Below are positions 27,271 through 35,573 of a DNA stretch of 64,000 nt, one piece after another (positions within the stretch are counted from its first letter, which is position 1; the number at the start of each line of letters is the position of its first letter). This DNA is from Rhizobium leguminosarum (GTDB lineage: Bacteria > Pseudomonadota > Alphaproteobacteria > Rhizobiales > Rhizobiaceae), in assembly GCF_004123835.1 (NCBI RefSeq), contig NZ_MZMU01000015.1, forward strand, positions 310,001 through 374,000. Reading direction: 5' to 3'. The notes beneath the pieces were generated by a model. It made no database searches and was not told the DNA's origin. It worked only from the letters and a program-made list of their open reading frames with translations. The translations under genes were made by a program, and so were the position numbers.

Positions 27271-30200
27271 ATGGCTGTTATTACAGGGACGGCAGGTAAT
27301 GATACTTTGGTTGGCACGAGCGGAGACGATCAAATCTCTGGTCTCGACGGCAACGACACCCTCACCGGTGGTGCGGGCGCCGACCAGCTGATTGGCGGTG
27401 CGGGCACGGATATTGCCAATTATGAGAATGTGGCGACCGCGATCACTTTTAATTTGAAGACCGGGGTCTACACCGGCGATGCGGCAGGCGACACGTTCAG
27501 CGGCATCGAAGTGATCAGAGGCTCTGGCGCCAGTGATACTTTCATCGGCAACAGCATGACCATCACCTTGGATGGGACAAGCGGCATCGACACCGTCGAT
27601 TATTCCGCCTCCACGGCAGCGGTCAACGTGACCCTCGGTAATCCCGGGGTAACGACGGTGGCATCGGGCGGCGACGCCCAGGGCAACAGCCTCGTCAACA
27701 TCGAGCAGGTTGTCGGCTCGGCTTTCAATGACACGCTCGTCTTGACCTACGCGGCTCAGACGGCACAGGGCGGCGCCGGCAACGATACCTATGTCGTCAG
27801 CTATCAGAGCGCCGTCGTCACCGAAGCGGCAGGCGGCGGCGACGATGAGATCCGCACCGCGATATCCTACTCGATGGCGAACTACGCCAATGTCGAACGA
27901 CTGACCTTCACCGGCACTGGAAACGCGACCCTGACGGGCAATGCCGGCGACAACATCATCACCGGCGGCACCGGCAACGACACCCTCACCGGTGGTGCGG
28001 GCGCCGACCAGCTGATTGGCGGTGCGGGCACGGATATTGCCAATTATGAGAATGTGGCGACCGCGATCACTTTTAATTTGAAGACCGGGGTCTACACCGG
28101 CGATGCGGCAGGCGACACGTTCAGCGGCATCGAAGTGATCAGAGGCTCTGGCGCCAGTGATACTTTCATCGGCAACAGCATGACCATCACCTTGGATGGG
28201 ACAAGCGGCATCGACACCGTCGATTATTCCGCCTCCACGGCAGCGGTCAACGTGACCCTCGGTAATCCTGGGGTAACGACGGTCGCATCGGGCGGCGACG
28301 CCCAGGGCAACAGCCTCGTCAACATCGAGCAGGTTATCGGCTCGGCTTTCAATGACACGCTCGTCTTGACCTACGCGGCTCAGACGGCACAGGGCGGCGC
28401 CGGCAACGATACCTATGTCGTCAGCTATCAGAGCGCCGTCGTCACCGAAGCGGCAGGCGGCGGCGACGATGAGATCCGCACCGCGATATCCTACTCGATG
28501 GCGAACTACGCCAATGTCGAACGACTGACCTTCACCGGCACTGGAAACGCGATCCTGACGGGCAATGCCGGCGACAACGTCATTACCGGCGGCACCGGCA
28601 ACGACACCCTCGCCGGCGGCGCGGGTGCGGACCAGCTGATTGGCGGCGCAGGGACGGATACCGCCAGCTATGCTAATGTGGCGACCGCGATCACTTTTAA
28701 TTTGAAGACCGGGGTCTACACCGGCGATGCGGCAGGCGACACCTTCAGCAGCATCGAAGTGATCAGCGGCTCTGCCGCCAGCGACACCTTCATCGGCAAT
28801 GCCATGACCATCACCTTGGACGGCGGCAGCGGCGTCGACACCATCGACTATTCCGCCTCGACTGCAGCCGTCAACGTGATTCTCGGTCTTGGGGTGACGA
28901 CGGTCGCATCGGGCGGCGACGCTGAGGGCAACAGCCTCCTCAACTTCGAGCAGGTCATCGGCTCTGCCTTCAACGACACGCTCAGCTCGACCGCCCCGGC
29001 CGGCCAGACGCTGCAGGGCGGCGCCGGTAACGATACCTATGTCGTCGCCTACCAAGCCGGCATCATCACCGAAGCGGCAGGCGGCGGCGACGACGAGATC
29101 CGCACTCCTTGGACATCCTACACAATGGCGAACTACGCCAATGTCGAGCGTCTGACCTTCACCGGTACCGGAAACGCGTTTCTGACCGGCAATACCGGCA
29201 ACAACATCATCACCGCAGGAACGGGCAACGATACCCTCACCGGCGGTGATGGCGATGACATTCTGATCGGCGGCGCCGGCGCCGATCAACTGATCGGCGG
29301 TGCGGGGACGGATACCGCCAGCTATGTCAATGCGGCGGCCGCAATCACCCTTAATTTGCAGACCGGCGTTCATACAGGCGACGCCGCTGGCGACACCTTC
29401 GACAGCATCGAAGCATTCGCAGGATCGAACTTCAACGACACCTTGATTGGCGGCGCCAGCGACGACATCCTCATCGGCGGCGCCGGCGCCGATCAACTGA
29501 TCGGCGGTGCGGGGACGGATACCGCCAGCTATGCCAATGCGGCGGCTGCGATCACTCTTAATCTGAAGGCCGGGGTCCACACAGGCGACGCCGCCGGCGA
29601 CACCTTCGACAGCATCGAGGCGTTCATCGGTTCGAACTTCAACGACACCTTCTTCAGCTCAGCTTCGGCGGACAATCTAAACGGTGGAGCCGGTACCCTC
29701 GATACGATCGATTATTCGCTCTCCAGTGCTGCGGTAAACGTCAACCTGACGACCAACGTCGTCAGCGGCGGCGATGCGGCCGGCGACGTTCTGGTCAACT
29801 TCGAGCGTGTCGTAGGATCATCCTTTGCCGACACGTTGGCCTCTTCCACTTCTGGACACACCCTCGTCGGAGGAGCCGGAGACGATATCTATCTTGCCGG
29901 CAACCAAGGCGTGACGATTACGGAGACCGCTGGCGGGGGCACGGACGAGATACGCACCACGCTGGCAACCTATTCAATGGCCGCCTTCGCCAATGTCGAG
30001 CGTCTGACCTTCACCGGTACCGGAAATGCGACACTGACCGGCAATGCCGGCAACAACGTCATATCAGGTGGAACGGGGAACGATACGCTGATTGGCGGCG
30101 CCGGCGCCGACCAGTTGATCGGTGGGGCCGGTACGGATACCGCCAGCTATGCCAATGCGGGGGCCACGGTCACTGTTAACCTGAAGACCGGGGTCCACAT

Positions 30201-31152
30201 CGGCGACGCCGCTGGCGACACCTTCAGCAGCATCGAAGCGTACATCGGTTCTTCCTCCAAAGACACCTTCGTCGGCAACGGCACGGCCGTCACCTTCAAC
30301 GGCGGCGTCGGCACCGACACCGTGAGCTATTCCAGCTCGGCTGCCGCCGTCAACGTGACCCTTGGGGCTGGCGGGGTGACGACGGTCGCATCGGGCGGCG
30401 ATGCGGAAGGCAATCGCCTCCTCAACATCGAGCAGGTCATCGGCTCTGCCTTCAACGACACGCTCGGCTCGACTGCCACGACCACCCAGACGCTGCAGGG
30501 CGGCGGCGGCAACGATACCTATGTCGTCAGCTCCCAGAACACCGTCATCACCGAAGCGGCAGGCGGCGGCGATGACGAGATCCGCACCTCTGCAACGTCA
30601 TATTCGATGGCGAACTACGCCAATGTCGAGCGCCTCACCTATACCGGAACCGGCAACACCACCCTGACCGGCAATGCCGGTGACAACATCATCACCGGCG
30701 GAACCGGCAATGATACGCTGAATGGCGGTGGCGGAAACGATCAGCTTCATGGCGGCAGCGGCGATGATACGCTCTTCAGCGGAGCTGGCGAATTCCACCT
30801 CTATGGTGGCGACGGCAACGACACTCTGAACCTAATATCGGGCCAAGGGTTTGCAGATGGCGGCAGCGACGGCGATACCTACCAGGTGAACATGCTTCTC
30901 GCGGCGACAATCAAGGACACCGGCATTGGAGGAAGTGACGCTGTGTATTTGGACAGGGTCCAGTCCTTGGCGGATTTTGATAACATGAGAATAGGGGACG
31001 ATCTCGTCCTTCAATCTCATGCCGACGCGCAGCCTGGCACAGGGTATGAAAATGCCACGGTGATATTGGAGGACTGGTACGCCGGATCCAATACCATCGA
31101 GTTCTTCTACCTTGCAGACGGCACGCAGGTTTCGGGAACTCTGTTTAGTTGA
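27271..31152 (+). CDS. RTX-type calcium-binding repeat protein, probable type I secretion substrate
   Basis: A 1293-residue protein, acidic and rich in Gly, Asp, Asn, Thr and Ala, made of hemolysin-type calcium-binding nonapeptides (such as GGAGADQLIGGAGTD and GGTGNDTL). Residues about 27-234 and 235-442 are nearly identical 208-residue units and 443-651 a diverged 209-residue unit; later units are shorter or mixed. Residues about 1200-1293 (DDLVLQ, VILEDWYAG, EFFYLADGTQVSG) match the HCBP-related end domain. No N-terminal signal peptide; export by a type I system encoded elsewhere, as for rhizobial PrsDE substrates, is inferred. No catalytic domain is seen, so an adhesin or matrix protein is likely. 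ATG at 27271 with AGGGG upstream is chosen over TTG at 27250. Confidence 0.9.
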   Translation: MAVITGTAGNDTLVGTSGDDQISGLDGNDTLTGGAGADQLIGGAGTDIANYENVATAITFNLKTGVYTGDAAGDTFSGIEVIRGSGASDTFIGNSMTITLDGTSGIDTVDYSASTAAVNVTLGNPGVTTVASGGDAQGNSLVNIEQVVGSAFNDTLVLTYAAQTAQGGAGNDTYVVSYQSAVVTEAAGGGDDEIRTAISYSMANYANVERLTFTGTGNATLTGNAGDNIITGGTGNDTLTGGAGADQLIGGAGTDIANYENVATAITFNLKTGVYTGDAAGDTFSGIEVIRGSGASDTFIGNSMTITLDGTSGIDTVDYSASTAAVNVTLGNPGVTTVASGGDAQGNSLVNIEQVIGSAFNDTLVLTYAAQTAQGGAGNDTYVVSYQSAVVTEAAGGGDDEIRTAISYSMANYANVERLTFTGTGNAILTGNAGDNVITGGTGNDTLAGGAGADQLIGGAGTDTASYANVATAITFNLKTGVYTGDAAGDTFSSIEVISGSAASDTFIGNAMTITLDGGSGVDTIDYSASTAAVNVILGLGVTTVASGGDAEGNSLLNFEQVIGSAFNDTLSSTAPAGQTLQGGAGNDTYVVAYQAGIITEAAGGGDDEIRTPWTSYTMANYANVERLTFTGTGNAFLTGNTGNNIITAGTGNDTLTGGDGDDILIGGAGADQLIGGAGTDTASYVNAAAAITLNLQTGVHTGDAAGDTFDSIEAFAGSNFNDTLIGGASDDILIGGAGADQLIGGAGTDTASYANAAAAITLNLKAGVHTGDAAGDTFDSIEAFIGSNFNDTFFSSASADNLNGGAGTLDTIDYSLSSAAVNVNLTTNVVSGGDAAGDVLVNFERVVGSSFADTLASSTSGHTLVGGAGDDIYLAGNQGVTITETAGGGTDEIRTTLATYSMAAFANVERLTFTGTGNATLTGNAGNNVISGGTGNDTLIGGAGADQLIGGAGTDTASYANAGATVTVNLKTGVHIGDAAGDTFSSIEAYIGSSSKDTFVGNGTAVTFNGGVGTDTVSYSSSAAAVNVTLGAGGVTTVASGGDAEGNRLLNIEQVIGSAFNDTLGSTATTTQTLQGGGGNDTYVVSSQNTVITEAAGGGDDEIRTSATSYSMANYANVERLTYTGTGNTTLTGNAGDNIITGGTGNDTLNGGGGNDQLHGGSGDDTLFSGAGEFHLYGGDGNDTLNLISGQGFADGGSDGDTYQVNMLLAATIKDTGIGGSDAVYLDRVQSLADFDNMRIGDDLVLQSHADAQPGTGYENATVILEDWYAGSNTIEFFYLADGTQVSGTLFS
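27348..27971 (+). repeat. RTX internal repeat, unit 1 (624 bp)
   Basis: First of two head-to-tail 624-bp units in the RTX gene, in frame (208 codons). Starts at CGGCAACGACACC. Compared by eye with 27972-28595 it differs at about six positions, far fewer than the third unit. Confidence 0.9.
27972..28595 (+). repeat. RTX internal repeat, unit 2 (624 bp)
   Basis: Second near-identical unit. Two of the changes near its 3' end (GTC and ATT in place of ATC and ATC) fall close to the junction with the diverged third unit. The similarity makes this segment prone to collapse in short-read assemblies. Confidence 0.9.
28596..29222 (+). repeat. RTX internal repeat, unit 3 (diverged, 627 bp)
   Basis: Third unit, 209 codons, clearly homologous to units 1 and 2 (same order: ADQLIGGAGTD, TFNLKTGVYTGDAAGDTF, DYSASTAAVNV, EAAGGGDDEIRT, NYANVERLTFTGTGN) but with many substitutions. 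A partial fourth series follows at about 30075-30700. Confidence 0.8.
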
Positions 31153-31161
31153 GGCTCTGCA

Positions 31162-31195
31162 GCAAGGCAACTGTAAGAGGATTCAGTTGCCTTGC
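31162..31195. terminator. Hairpin after the RTX gene
   Basis: A perfect 12-bp stem, GCAAGGCAACTG / CAGTTGCCTTGC, with a 10-base loop, 10 bp after the RTX stop. No T-run follows, so it may protect the 3' end or be a weak terminator. Confidence 0.55.
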
Positions 31196-31282
31196 ACTTG
31201 AAGCAACTTGAGGAAGCGTTCAAAACGCAAGATGTCTCTCACTCTTGTTAATCGGACGCAAGCACCATCGGAGGGAGGCATC

Positions 31283-31642
31283 ATGCCGCTCAACAGGTTG
31301 GTGATCTATGCTGGGAATGTCGAGGAAACGGCGCGGTTTTATGAGAAGCACTTCGGTTTCAAGGCAACCAGCCTGCCGGGCGACAGGATCGTCGAACTCA
31401 TCGCTCAGGACGGAGGTGCGAATATCATGTTGCACCAGGCCGCTAAGGGGCAGCGGAGCGGTCAATCTGCCGTAAAGCTGGTCTTCGACGTGGAGGACGT
31501 CGAGGCTTTTTGCAGACAATGCGCGGAAAACGGCCTGGAGTTCGGTGCGATCCATAAAGCCGATGGCTATCTGTTCGCCAATACAAAAGACCCGTGTCAA
31601 AATTCGATCTCGGTTTCCAGCCGGGCGTTTCGCAAGGGGTGA
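31283..31642 (+). CDS. VOC superfamily (glyoxalase/bleomycin-resistance-like) protein
   Basis: A 119-residue protein with two beta-alpha-beta-beta-beta modules: LNRLVIYAGNVEETARFYEK then the metal-site-like VELIAQDG, and VKLVFDVEDVEAFCRQC. GGAGGGAGG lies just before the ATG at 31283, which decides the start over an in-frame codon at 31208. The VOC fold supports many reactions (isomerase, dioxygenase, antibiotic binding), so the substrate is open. Confidence 0.85.
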   Translation: MPLNRLVIYAGNVEETARFYEKHFGFKATSLPGDRIVELIAQDGGANIMLHQAAKGQRSGQSAVKLVFDVEDVEAFCRQCAENGLEFGAIHKADGYLFANTKDPCQNSISVSSRAFRKG

Positions 31643-31702
31643 CCGAGGGAAGTTACCGCGCGCTGTGCCTCTGTAGGCGAGGGCGAGTTTGAAAGCCAAC
31701 CG

Positions 31703-31800
31703 CACTCTCCGTCCTCCTCGGCCTTGAGCCGAGGATCCATGCCGCGGCTGCTGATGGGTGCGTGGGATGCTCGGCTCAAGGCCGAGCATGACGGAGAGTG
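31703..31800. repeat. 98-bp nested palindrome
   Basis: Outer arms CACTCTCCGTC (31703-31713) and GACGGAGAGTG (31790-31800) enclose two inner palindromes, CTCGGCCTTGAGCCGAG (31717-31733) and GCTCGGCTCAAGGCCGAGC (31769-31787), which are also complementary to one another. The transcript could fold as one long hairpin or a cruciform-like pair. It resembles the palindromic intergenic elements scattered in rhizobial genomes. Confidence 0.75.
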
Positions 31801-31949
31801 GGGCGGTCGGCAGGAGCCATTCACGGCGTAGACGCCCGTACCGGCAATGCCGTTCGCCGATTTTCAGCAGCCTCGCCTATGTTATCTATCTGTCTCTATT
31901 CTGATATTTCAATGCCGACTTGTCTTCGGTTTTTGACCGTGCCACTATG

Positions 31950-31959
31950 TGATATATCA
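31950..31959. promoter_or_regulatory. Candidate operator of the adjacent gntR-type gene
   Basis: TGATATATCA is a perfect 10-bp palindrome 22 bp before the TTG start at 31982 and immediately after the alternative GTG at 31949. Its AT-rich character and place are right for autoregulation by a FadR-type protein. No experimental consensus can be applied. Confidence 0.35.
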
Positions 31960-31981
31960 GAGTTGGCGACGGAGCTCCGTA

Positions 31982-32596
31982 TTGCAGACTTCACAAAGCC
32001 ATCTTGCCTATCTCGCGCTGGAACATCTGATCGTGACGCTGGCGCTGGAGCCCGGCGCGCTCGTCACTGAAAAACAGCTGATCGATATGGCGGGCCACGG
32101 ACGTACGCCGGTGCGCGAGGCGATCCAGAAGCTCGCCTGGCAGGGGTTGATCCTGGTCAAGCCGCGCGTCGGGCTGCAGGTCGCCGAAATCGCGCCCGAG
32201 GATCATGGCAATGTCATGCAGGTGCGCCGCGAGCTGGAGCCGATCGCGGCAAGCCTTGTCGCTGAACATGCGAGCGACGAACAGCGCGCGCGTCTCATCG
32301 ACTGCGCCCGCGCGATGGAGGAATGCGCCGTCACCGGCGATCTCGCCGGCTTCTTCGCCGCCGACAAGGCCTTCGACGAAATCCTTGAAGATGCCTGCCC
32401 GAACGGCTTCATCACGGCAGCACTCGGCCCGGTGCAGACGCATTCACGTCGCCTCTGGTACTCCAAGGCAAGCCCGGAGCGCATGGACCGCGCTATCTCG
32501 CTGCACGTCGCCGTCATCCGCGCCATCCATCAGGGCAGGCCGGATGAAGCGCGCGCCACCATGGCGGTGCTGATCGACTACCTCAGCCGGACATAG
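31982..32596 (+). CDS. GntR family transcriptional regulator, FCD subfamily
   Basis: About 204 residues: winged helix (PGALVTEKQLIDMAGHGRTP, VREAIQKLAWQGLI, wing KPRVGLQV) and a helical FCD domain (FAADKAFDEILEDA, AISLHVAVIRAI). No ATG start is available; TTG at 31982 is preferred because GGAG lies 7 bases upstream, while GTG at 31949 would give 215 residues and place the palindrome at 31950 inside the gene. Target genes are not evident; the neighbour downstream is convergent. Confidence 0.87.
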   Translation: MQTSQSHLAYLALEHLIVTLALEPGALVTEKQLIDMAGHGRTPVREAIQKLAWQGLILVKPRVGLQVAEIAPEDHGNVMQVRRELEPIAASLVAEHASDEQRARLIDCARAMEECAVTGDLAGFFAADKAFDEILEDACPNGFITAALGPVQTHSRRLWYSKASPERMDRAISLHVAVIRAIHQGRPDEARATMAVLIDYLSRT

Positions 32597-32597
32597 A

Positions 32598-32621
32598 AAC
32601 GGCCCCGTTTCCGGAGCCGTT
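32598..32621. terminator. Hairpin between convergent gntR and fpr genes
   Basis: AACGGC pairs with GCCGTT, with an inner CCG/CGG pairing, in the 50 bp between the two converging stop codons. It would act in either direction; no long T-run is present on either strand. Confidence 0.5.
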
Positions 32622-32646
32622 CATAGATCGGATTGTCAGAGATGCT

Positions 32647-33459
32647 TTAGCCGACGAAAGCGCGCTCGATGACGAATTCGGCGGGCTTGCTGTTGGCGCC
32701 TTCATCGAGGCCGGCCTTCTCGAGCAGTTCCTTGGTATCCTTCAGCATGGCCGAGGAACCGCAGATCATGCCGCGGTCGATCACCGGGTCGAGCGGTGGC
32801 ACACCGAGATCGGTGAACAGCTTGCCGGACGAGATCAGGTCGGTGATGCGGCCGCGATATTCGAAATCCTCGCGCGTGACTGTCGGATAATGGCGCAGCT
32901 TGTCGCCGACGACCTCCTTCAGCAGCTCGTCGTTCTGGATCTCGTGCACGAGGTCGAAGCCGTATTTCAGCTCGGCGACATCGCGTGTCGTATGGGTGAG
33001 GATGACTTCCTCGAACTTTTCATAGGTCTCGGGATCGCGGATCAGGCTGGCGAAAGGCGCAATGCCCGTTCCCGTCGAGAACATGTAGAGACGACGGCCG
33101 GGCGTCAGCGCATCGAGCACCAGCGTGCCCGTCGGCTTCTTGCGCATCAGCACCTGGTCGCCCGGCTTGATCGCCTGCAGATGTGAGGTGAGCGGACCGT
33201 CCGGCACCTTGATCGAGAAGAATTCAAGCTCTTCGGCCCAGGCGGGGCTCGCGATCGAATAGGCGCGGAAGACTGGCTTGCCCTCGACCATCAGCCCGAT
33301 CATCGCGAATTCGCCGGAACGGAAACGGAAGCCCTGCGGCCGGGTCATCGTGAAGCGGAAGAGCCGGTCGGTATAGTGCGTGACATCGAGCACCGTCTCG
33401 GCATAGACGCCGGCGGGGATGGACGAGGCGAAGTCTTCGGTCTTTGCAGGCGCGTTCAT
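32647..33459 (-). CDS. fpr: Ferredoxin--NADP(+) reductase
   Basis: A 270-residue flavoprotein passing electrons between NADPH and ferredoxin or flavodoxin. FAD-binding FRAYSIASPAWAEELEFFSI, then the pyridine-nucleotide site MFSTGTGIAPFASLIRDP and MICGSSAMLKDTKELL. The start is placed at 33459 (MNAPAKTEDFAS), the usual start for the rhizobial proteins; a longer frame begins at 33549. Ends FVIERAFVG, the characteristic C-terminus of bacterial subclass enzymes. Confidence 0.93.
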   Translation of the reverse strand: MNAPAKTEDFASSIPAGVYAETVLDVTHYTDRLFRFTMTRPQGFRFRSGEFAMIGLMVEGKPVFRAYSIASPAWAEELEFFSIKVPDGPLTSHLQAIKPGDQVLMRKKPTGTLVLDALTPGRRLYMFSTGTGIAPFASLIRDPETYEKFEEVILTHTTRDVAELKYGFDLVHEIQNDELLKEVVGDKLRHYPTVTREDFEYRGRITDLISSGKLFTDLGVPPLDPVIDRGMICGSSAMLKDTKELLEKAGLDEGANSKPAEFVIERAFVG

Positions 33460-33814
33460 TGCGGTAGAGGATCCCGTTTCGTCGGATGAACTGTCGGATG
33501 CGAGCGAGATATTACATATCGGGCCGGAATTAAAGGCATTCCATTCCACGCGACGCTTCTAAAGGGAAATATGCATGTCATTGTCAGGATTCAATGGGGA
33601 GCAAGGGGCGGGTGGGGAATGTCGTATTTCCCGCTGGCGAAGCCCGGCAAAGGATGCATATTAGAGCAGCACGCCGGAAACGGATGCCGGTTTCGGCAAA
33701 AACGGTGCGACAACAAAGACCTACGGCGTCGGACCCGATTCAGCAACAGGGTTGGGCGTTGGTGGCGAAAAAAAGATGCTTGCCGGAGCGAGCGCGATAG
33801 GCGGTCGGGGGAAT
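33460..33814. other. Divergent intergenic region between fpr and pcs
   Basis: 355 bp serving as promoter region for both genes. At about 33663-33730 it carries GAGCAGCACGCCGGAAAC and, later, ACAACAAAGACCTA, which resemble a degenerate form of the mosaic repeat whose tail at 50248-50260 reads GAACAAAGACTTA. No gene is supported. Confidence 0.45.
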
Positions 33815-34543
33815 ATGAAGATTTTCAACTACAAGCGTGTTCCTTATGCGGAGATGCGCGCCTTTTCCGTCCATATCCTGACGGCATCCGGCTCCTTCCT
33901 TGCCTTTCTCGGCGTCGTTGCCGCCGCCGAGCACCGCTTCATCGACATGTTCTGGTGGCTGGGCCTCGCCCTTCTGGTTGACGGCATAGACGGGCCGATC
34001 GCCCGTAAGGTGCGTGTCAAGGAAGTGCTGCCGAACTGGTCGGGCGATACGCTCGACAATATCATCGATTACGTCACCTATGTGCTTCTGCCGGCCTTCG
34101 CGCTTTATCAAAGCGGCATGATCGGCGAGCCCTGGTCCTTCGTCGCCGCCGGCATGATCGTCGTCTCCAGCGCCATCTATTATGCCGATATGGGCATGAA
34201 GACGGACGAGTATTTCTTCTCCGGCTTCCCCGTCGTCTGGAACATGATCGTCTTCACGCTGTTCGTTATCGATGCCAGCGCCACGACGGCGCTTACCGTC
34301 GTCATCGTCTCGGTGGTGCTGACCTTCCTGCCGATCAATTTCCTCCACCCGGTCCGGGTCAAAAGGCTGCGCCCGCTCAACCTCGGCGTCTTCTTCCTGT
34401 GGTCGGCGCTCGGCATTTTTTCGCTGCTGATGCATTTCGACACACCCGAATGGGCGCTCATTCTCTTCATCGTGACCGGAGCCTATCTTTACGTCATCGG
34501 CGCGGTGCTGCAATTCTTCCCCGCCCTTGGACGCGAAGCATAG
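33815..34543 (+). CDS. pcs: Phosphatidylcholine synthase
   Basis: A 242-residue integral membrane enzyme that condenses choline with CDP-diacylglycerol to give phosphatidylcholine directly. The CDP-alcohol phosphotransferase motif is visible as DGIDGPIAR followed by SGDTLDNIIDY, with the aspartates spaced as required. About seven hydrophobic helices. ATG at 33815 has GGGGGA 4 bases upstream. The enzyme is typical of bacteria that live with eukaryotic hosts, where choline is available. Confidence 0.93.
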   Translation: MKIFNYKRVPYAEMRAFSVHILTASGSFLAFLGVVAAAEHRFIDMFWWLGLALLVDGIDGPIARKVRVKEVLPNWSGDTLDNIIDYVTYVLLPAFALYQSGMIGEPWSFVAAGMIVVSSAIYYADMGMKTDEYFFSGFPVVWNMIVFTLFVIDASATTALTVVIVSVVLTFLPINFLHPVRVKRLRPLNLGVFFLWSALGIFSLLMHFDTPEWALILFIVTGAYLYVIGAVLQFFPALGREA

Positions 34544-34553
34544 GACAGGCAAG

Positions 34554-35534
34554 ATGACCAAAACGCAGGCGGTTTCATTCTCGAGGACAGGCGGGCCGGA
34601 GGTTTTCGACTATGTCGAGATCGATCTTCCTCCGCCCTCAGCCGGTGAGGTGCAGATCAGGCAGGCGGCGGTCGGGCTTAATTTCATCGATGTCTATTTC
34701 CGCAACGGCACCTACAAGACGCCGCATCTGCCCTTCGTCACCGGCAAGGAGGGCGCCGGCACCGTGACATCGGTCGGCCCCGGCGTGGAGGAGTTCAAGG
34801 TCGGCGACCGTGTCGCCTATGCCGGCGCTGATGGCGCCTATAGCGCCGAACGCAATGTTGAGACGCGGCATCTGGTGCATGTGCCCGAGGGAATCGAGCT
34901 CGAAACGGCAGCGGCGATGATGCTGAAGGGCATGACTGCCGAATATCTCTTGAATCGCACCTTCAAGGTCGGCCCGCAGACGGTCCTGCTGTTCCACGCC
35001 GCTGCCGGCGGCGTCGGCTTGATCGCTGGCCAGTGGGCAAAAGCGCTCGGCGCCACTGTCATCGGCACGGCGGGCTCCGAAGACAAGATCGAGCTGGCGC
35101 TTGCCCATGGCTACGACCATGTGATCAACTACAAGAGCGACAGCTTCGTCGACCGTGTCCGCGACATCACCGGCGGCAAGGGCGTGGATGTCGTCTACGA
35201 TTCGATCGGCCGGGATACTTTTCCACAGTCGCTCGATTGTCTGAAACCGCGCGGCCTTTTTGCCTCCTTCGGCCAATCTTCCGGGCCGATCGAGAATTTC
35301 ACCCTCGCAATGCTGGCCCAGAGGGGCTCGCTCTTTGCGACGCGGCCGACACTCTTCACCTACATCGCCGCGCGCCAGGAACTGATCGACAGTGCCAAAG
35401 CGCTATTTGATATTGTGCAAAGCAACAAAGTGCGTATCAATATCAATCAAACCTATCCGCTGCGTGAGGTTGGGCAGGCTCACGCGGATCTGGAAACAAG
35501 AAAAACAACAGGAACGACGCTGCTGATTCCATGA
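34554..35534 (+). CDS. NADPH:quinone oxidoreductase, zeta-crystallin type
   Basis: A 326-residue MDR-superfamily enzyme without catalytic zinc. VGLNFIDVYFRNGTYKTP and GKEGAGTVTSVG mark the N-terminal GroES-like domain; AAAGGVGLIAGQWAKALGA is the Rossmann nucleotide-binding motif. The start at 34554 follows AGGACAGGCAAG and lies 10 bp after pcs, so co-transcription is likely. Related enzymes reduce quinones one electron at a time; the natural substrate is unknown. Confidence 0.91.
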   Translation: MTKTQAVSFSRTGGPEVFDYVEIDLPPPSAGEVQIRQAAVGLNFIDVYFRNGTYKTPHLPFVTGKEGAGTVTSVGPGVEEFKVGDRVAYAGADGAYSAERNVETRHLVHVPEGIELETAAAMMLKGMTAEYLLNRTFKVGPQTVLLFHAAAGGVGLIAGQWAKALGATVIGTAGSEDKIELALAHGYDHVINYKSDSFVDRVRDITGGKGVDVVYDSIGRDTFPQSLDCLKPRGLFASFGQSSGPIENFTLAMLAQRGSLFATRPTLFTYIAARQELIDSAKALFDIVQSNKVRININQTYPLREVGQAHADLETRKTTGTTLLIP

Positions 35535-35573
35535 GATCCGAACGGACCGGTTGGCAGAAGAAATGAGGGGAAC

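Noticed and set aside
27265-29580. Long open frame (771 codons) antisense to the RTX gene
   Set aside because: It exists because the repeated GC-rich codons of the RTX gene leave few stops on the other strand; it repeats with the same 624-bp period and has no ribosome binding site.
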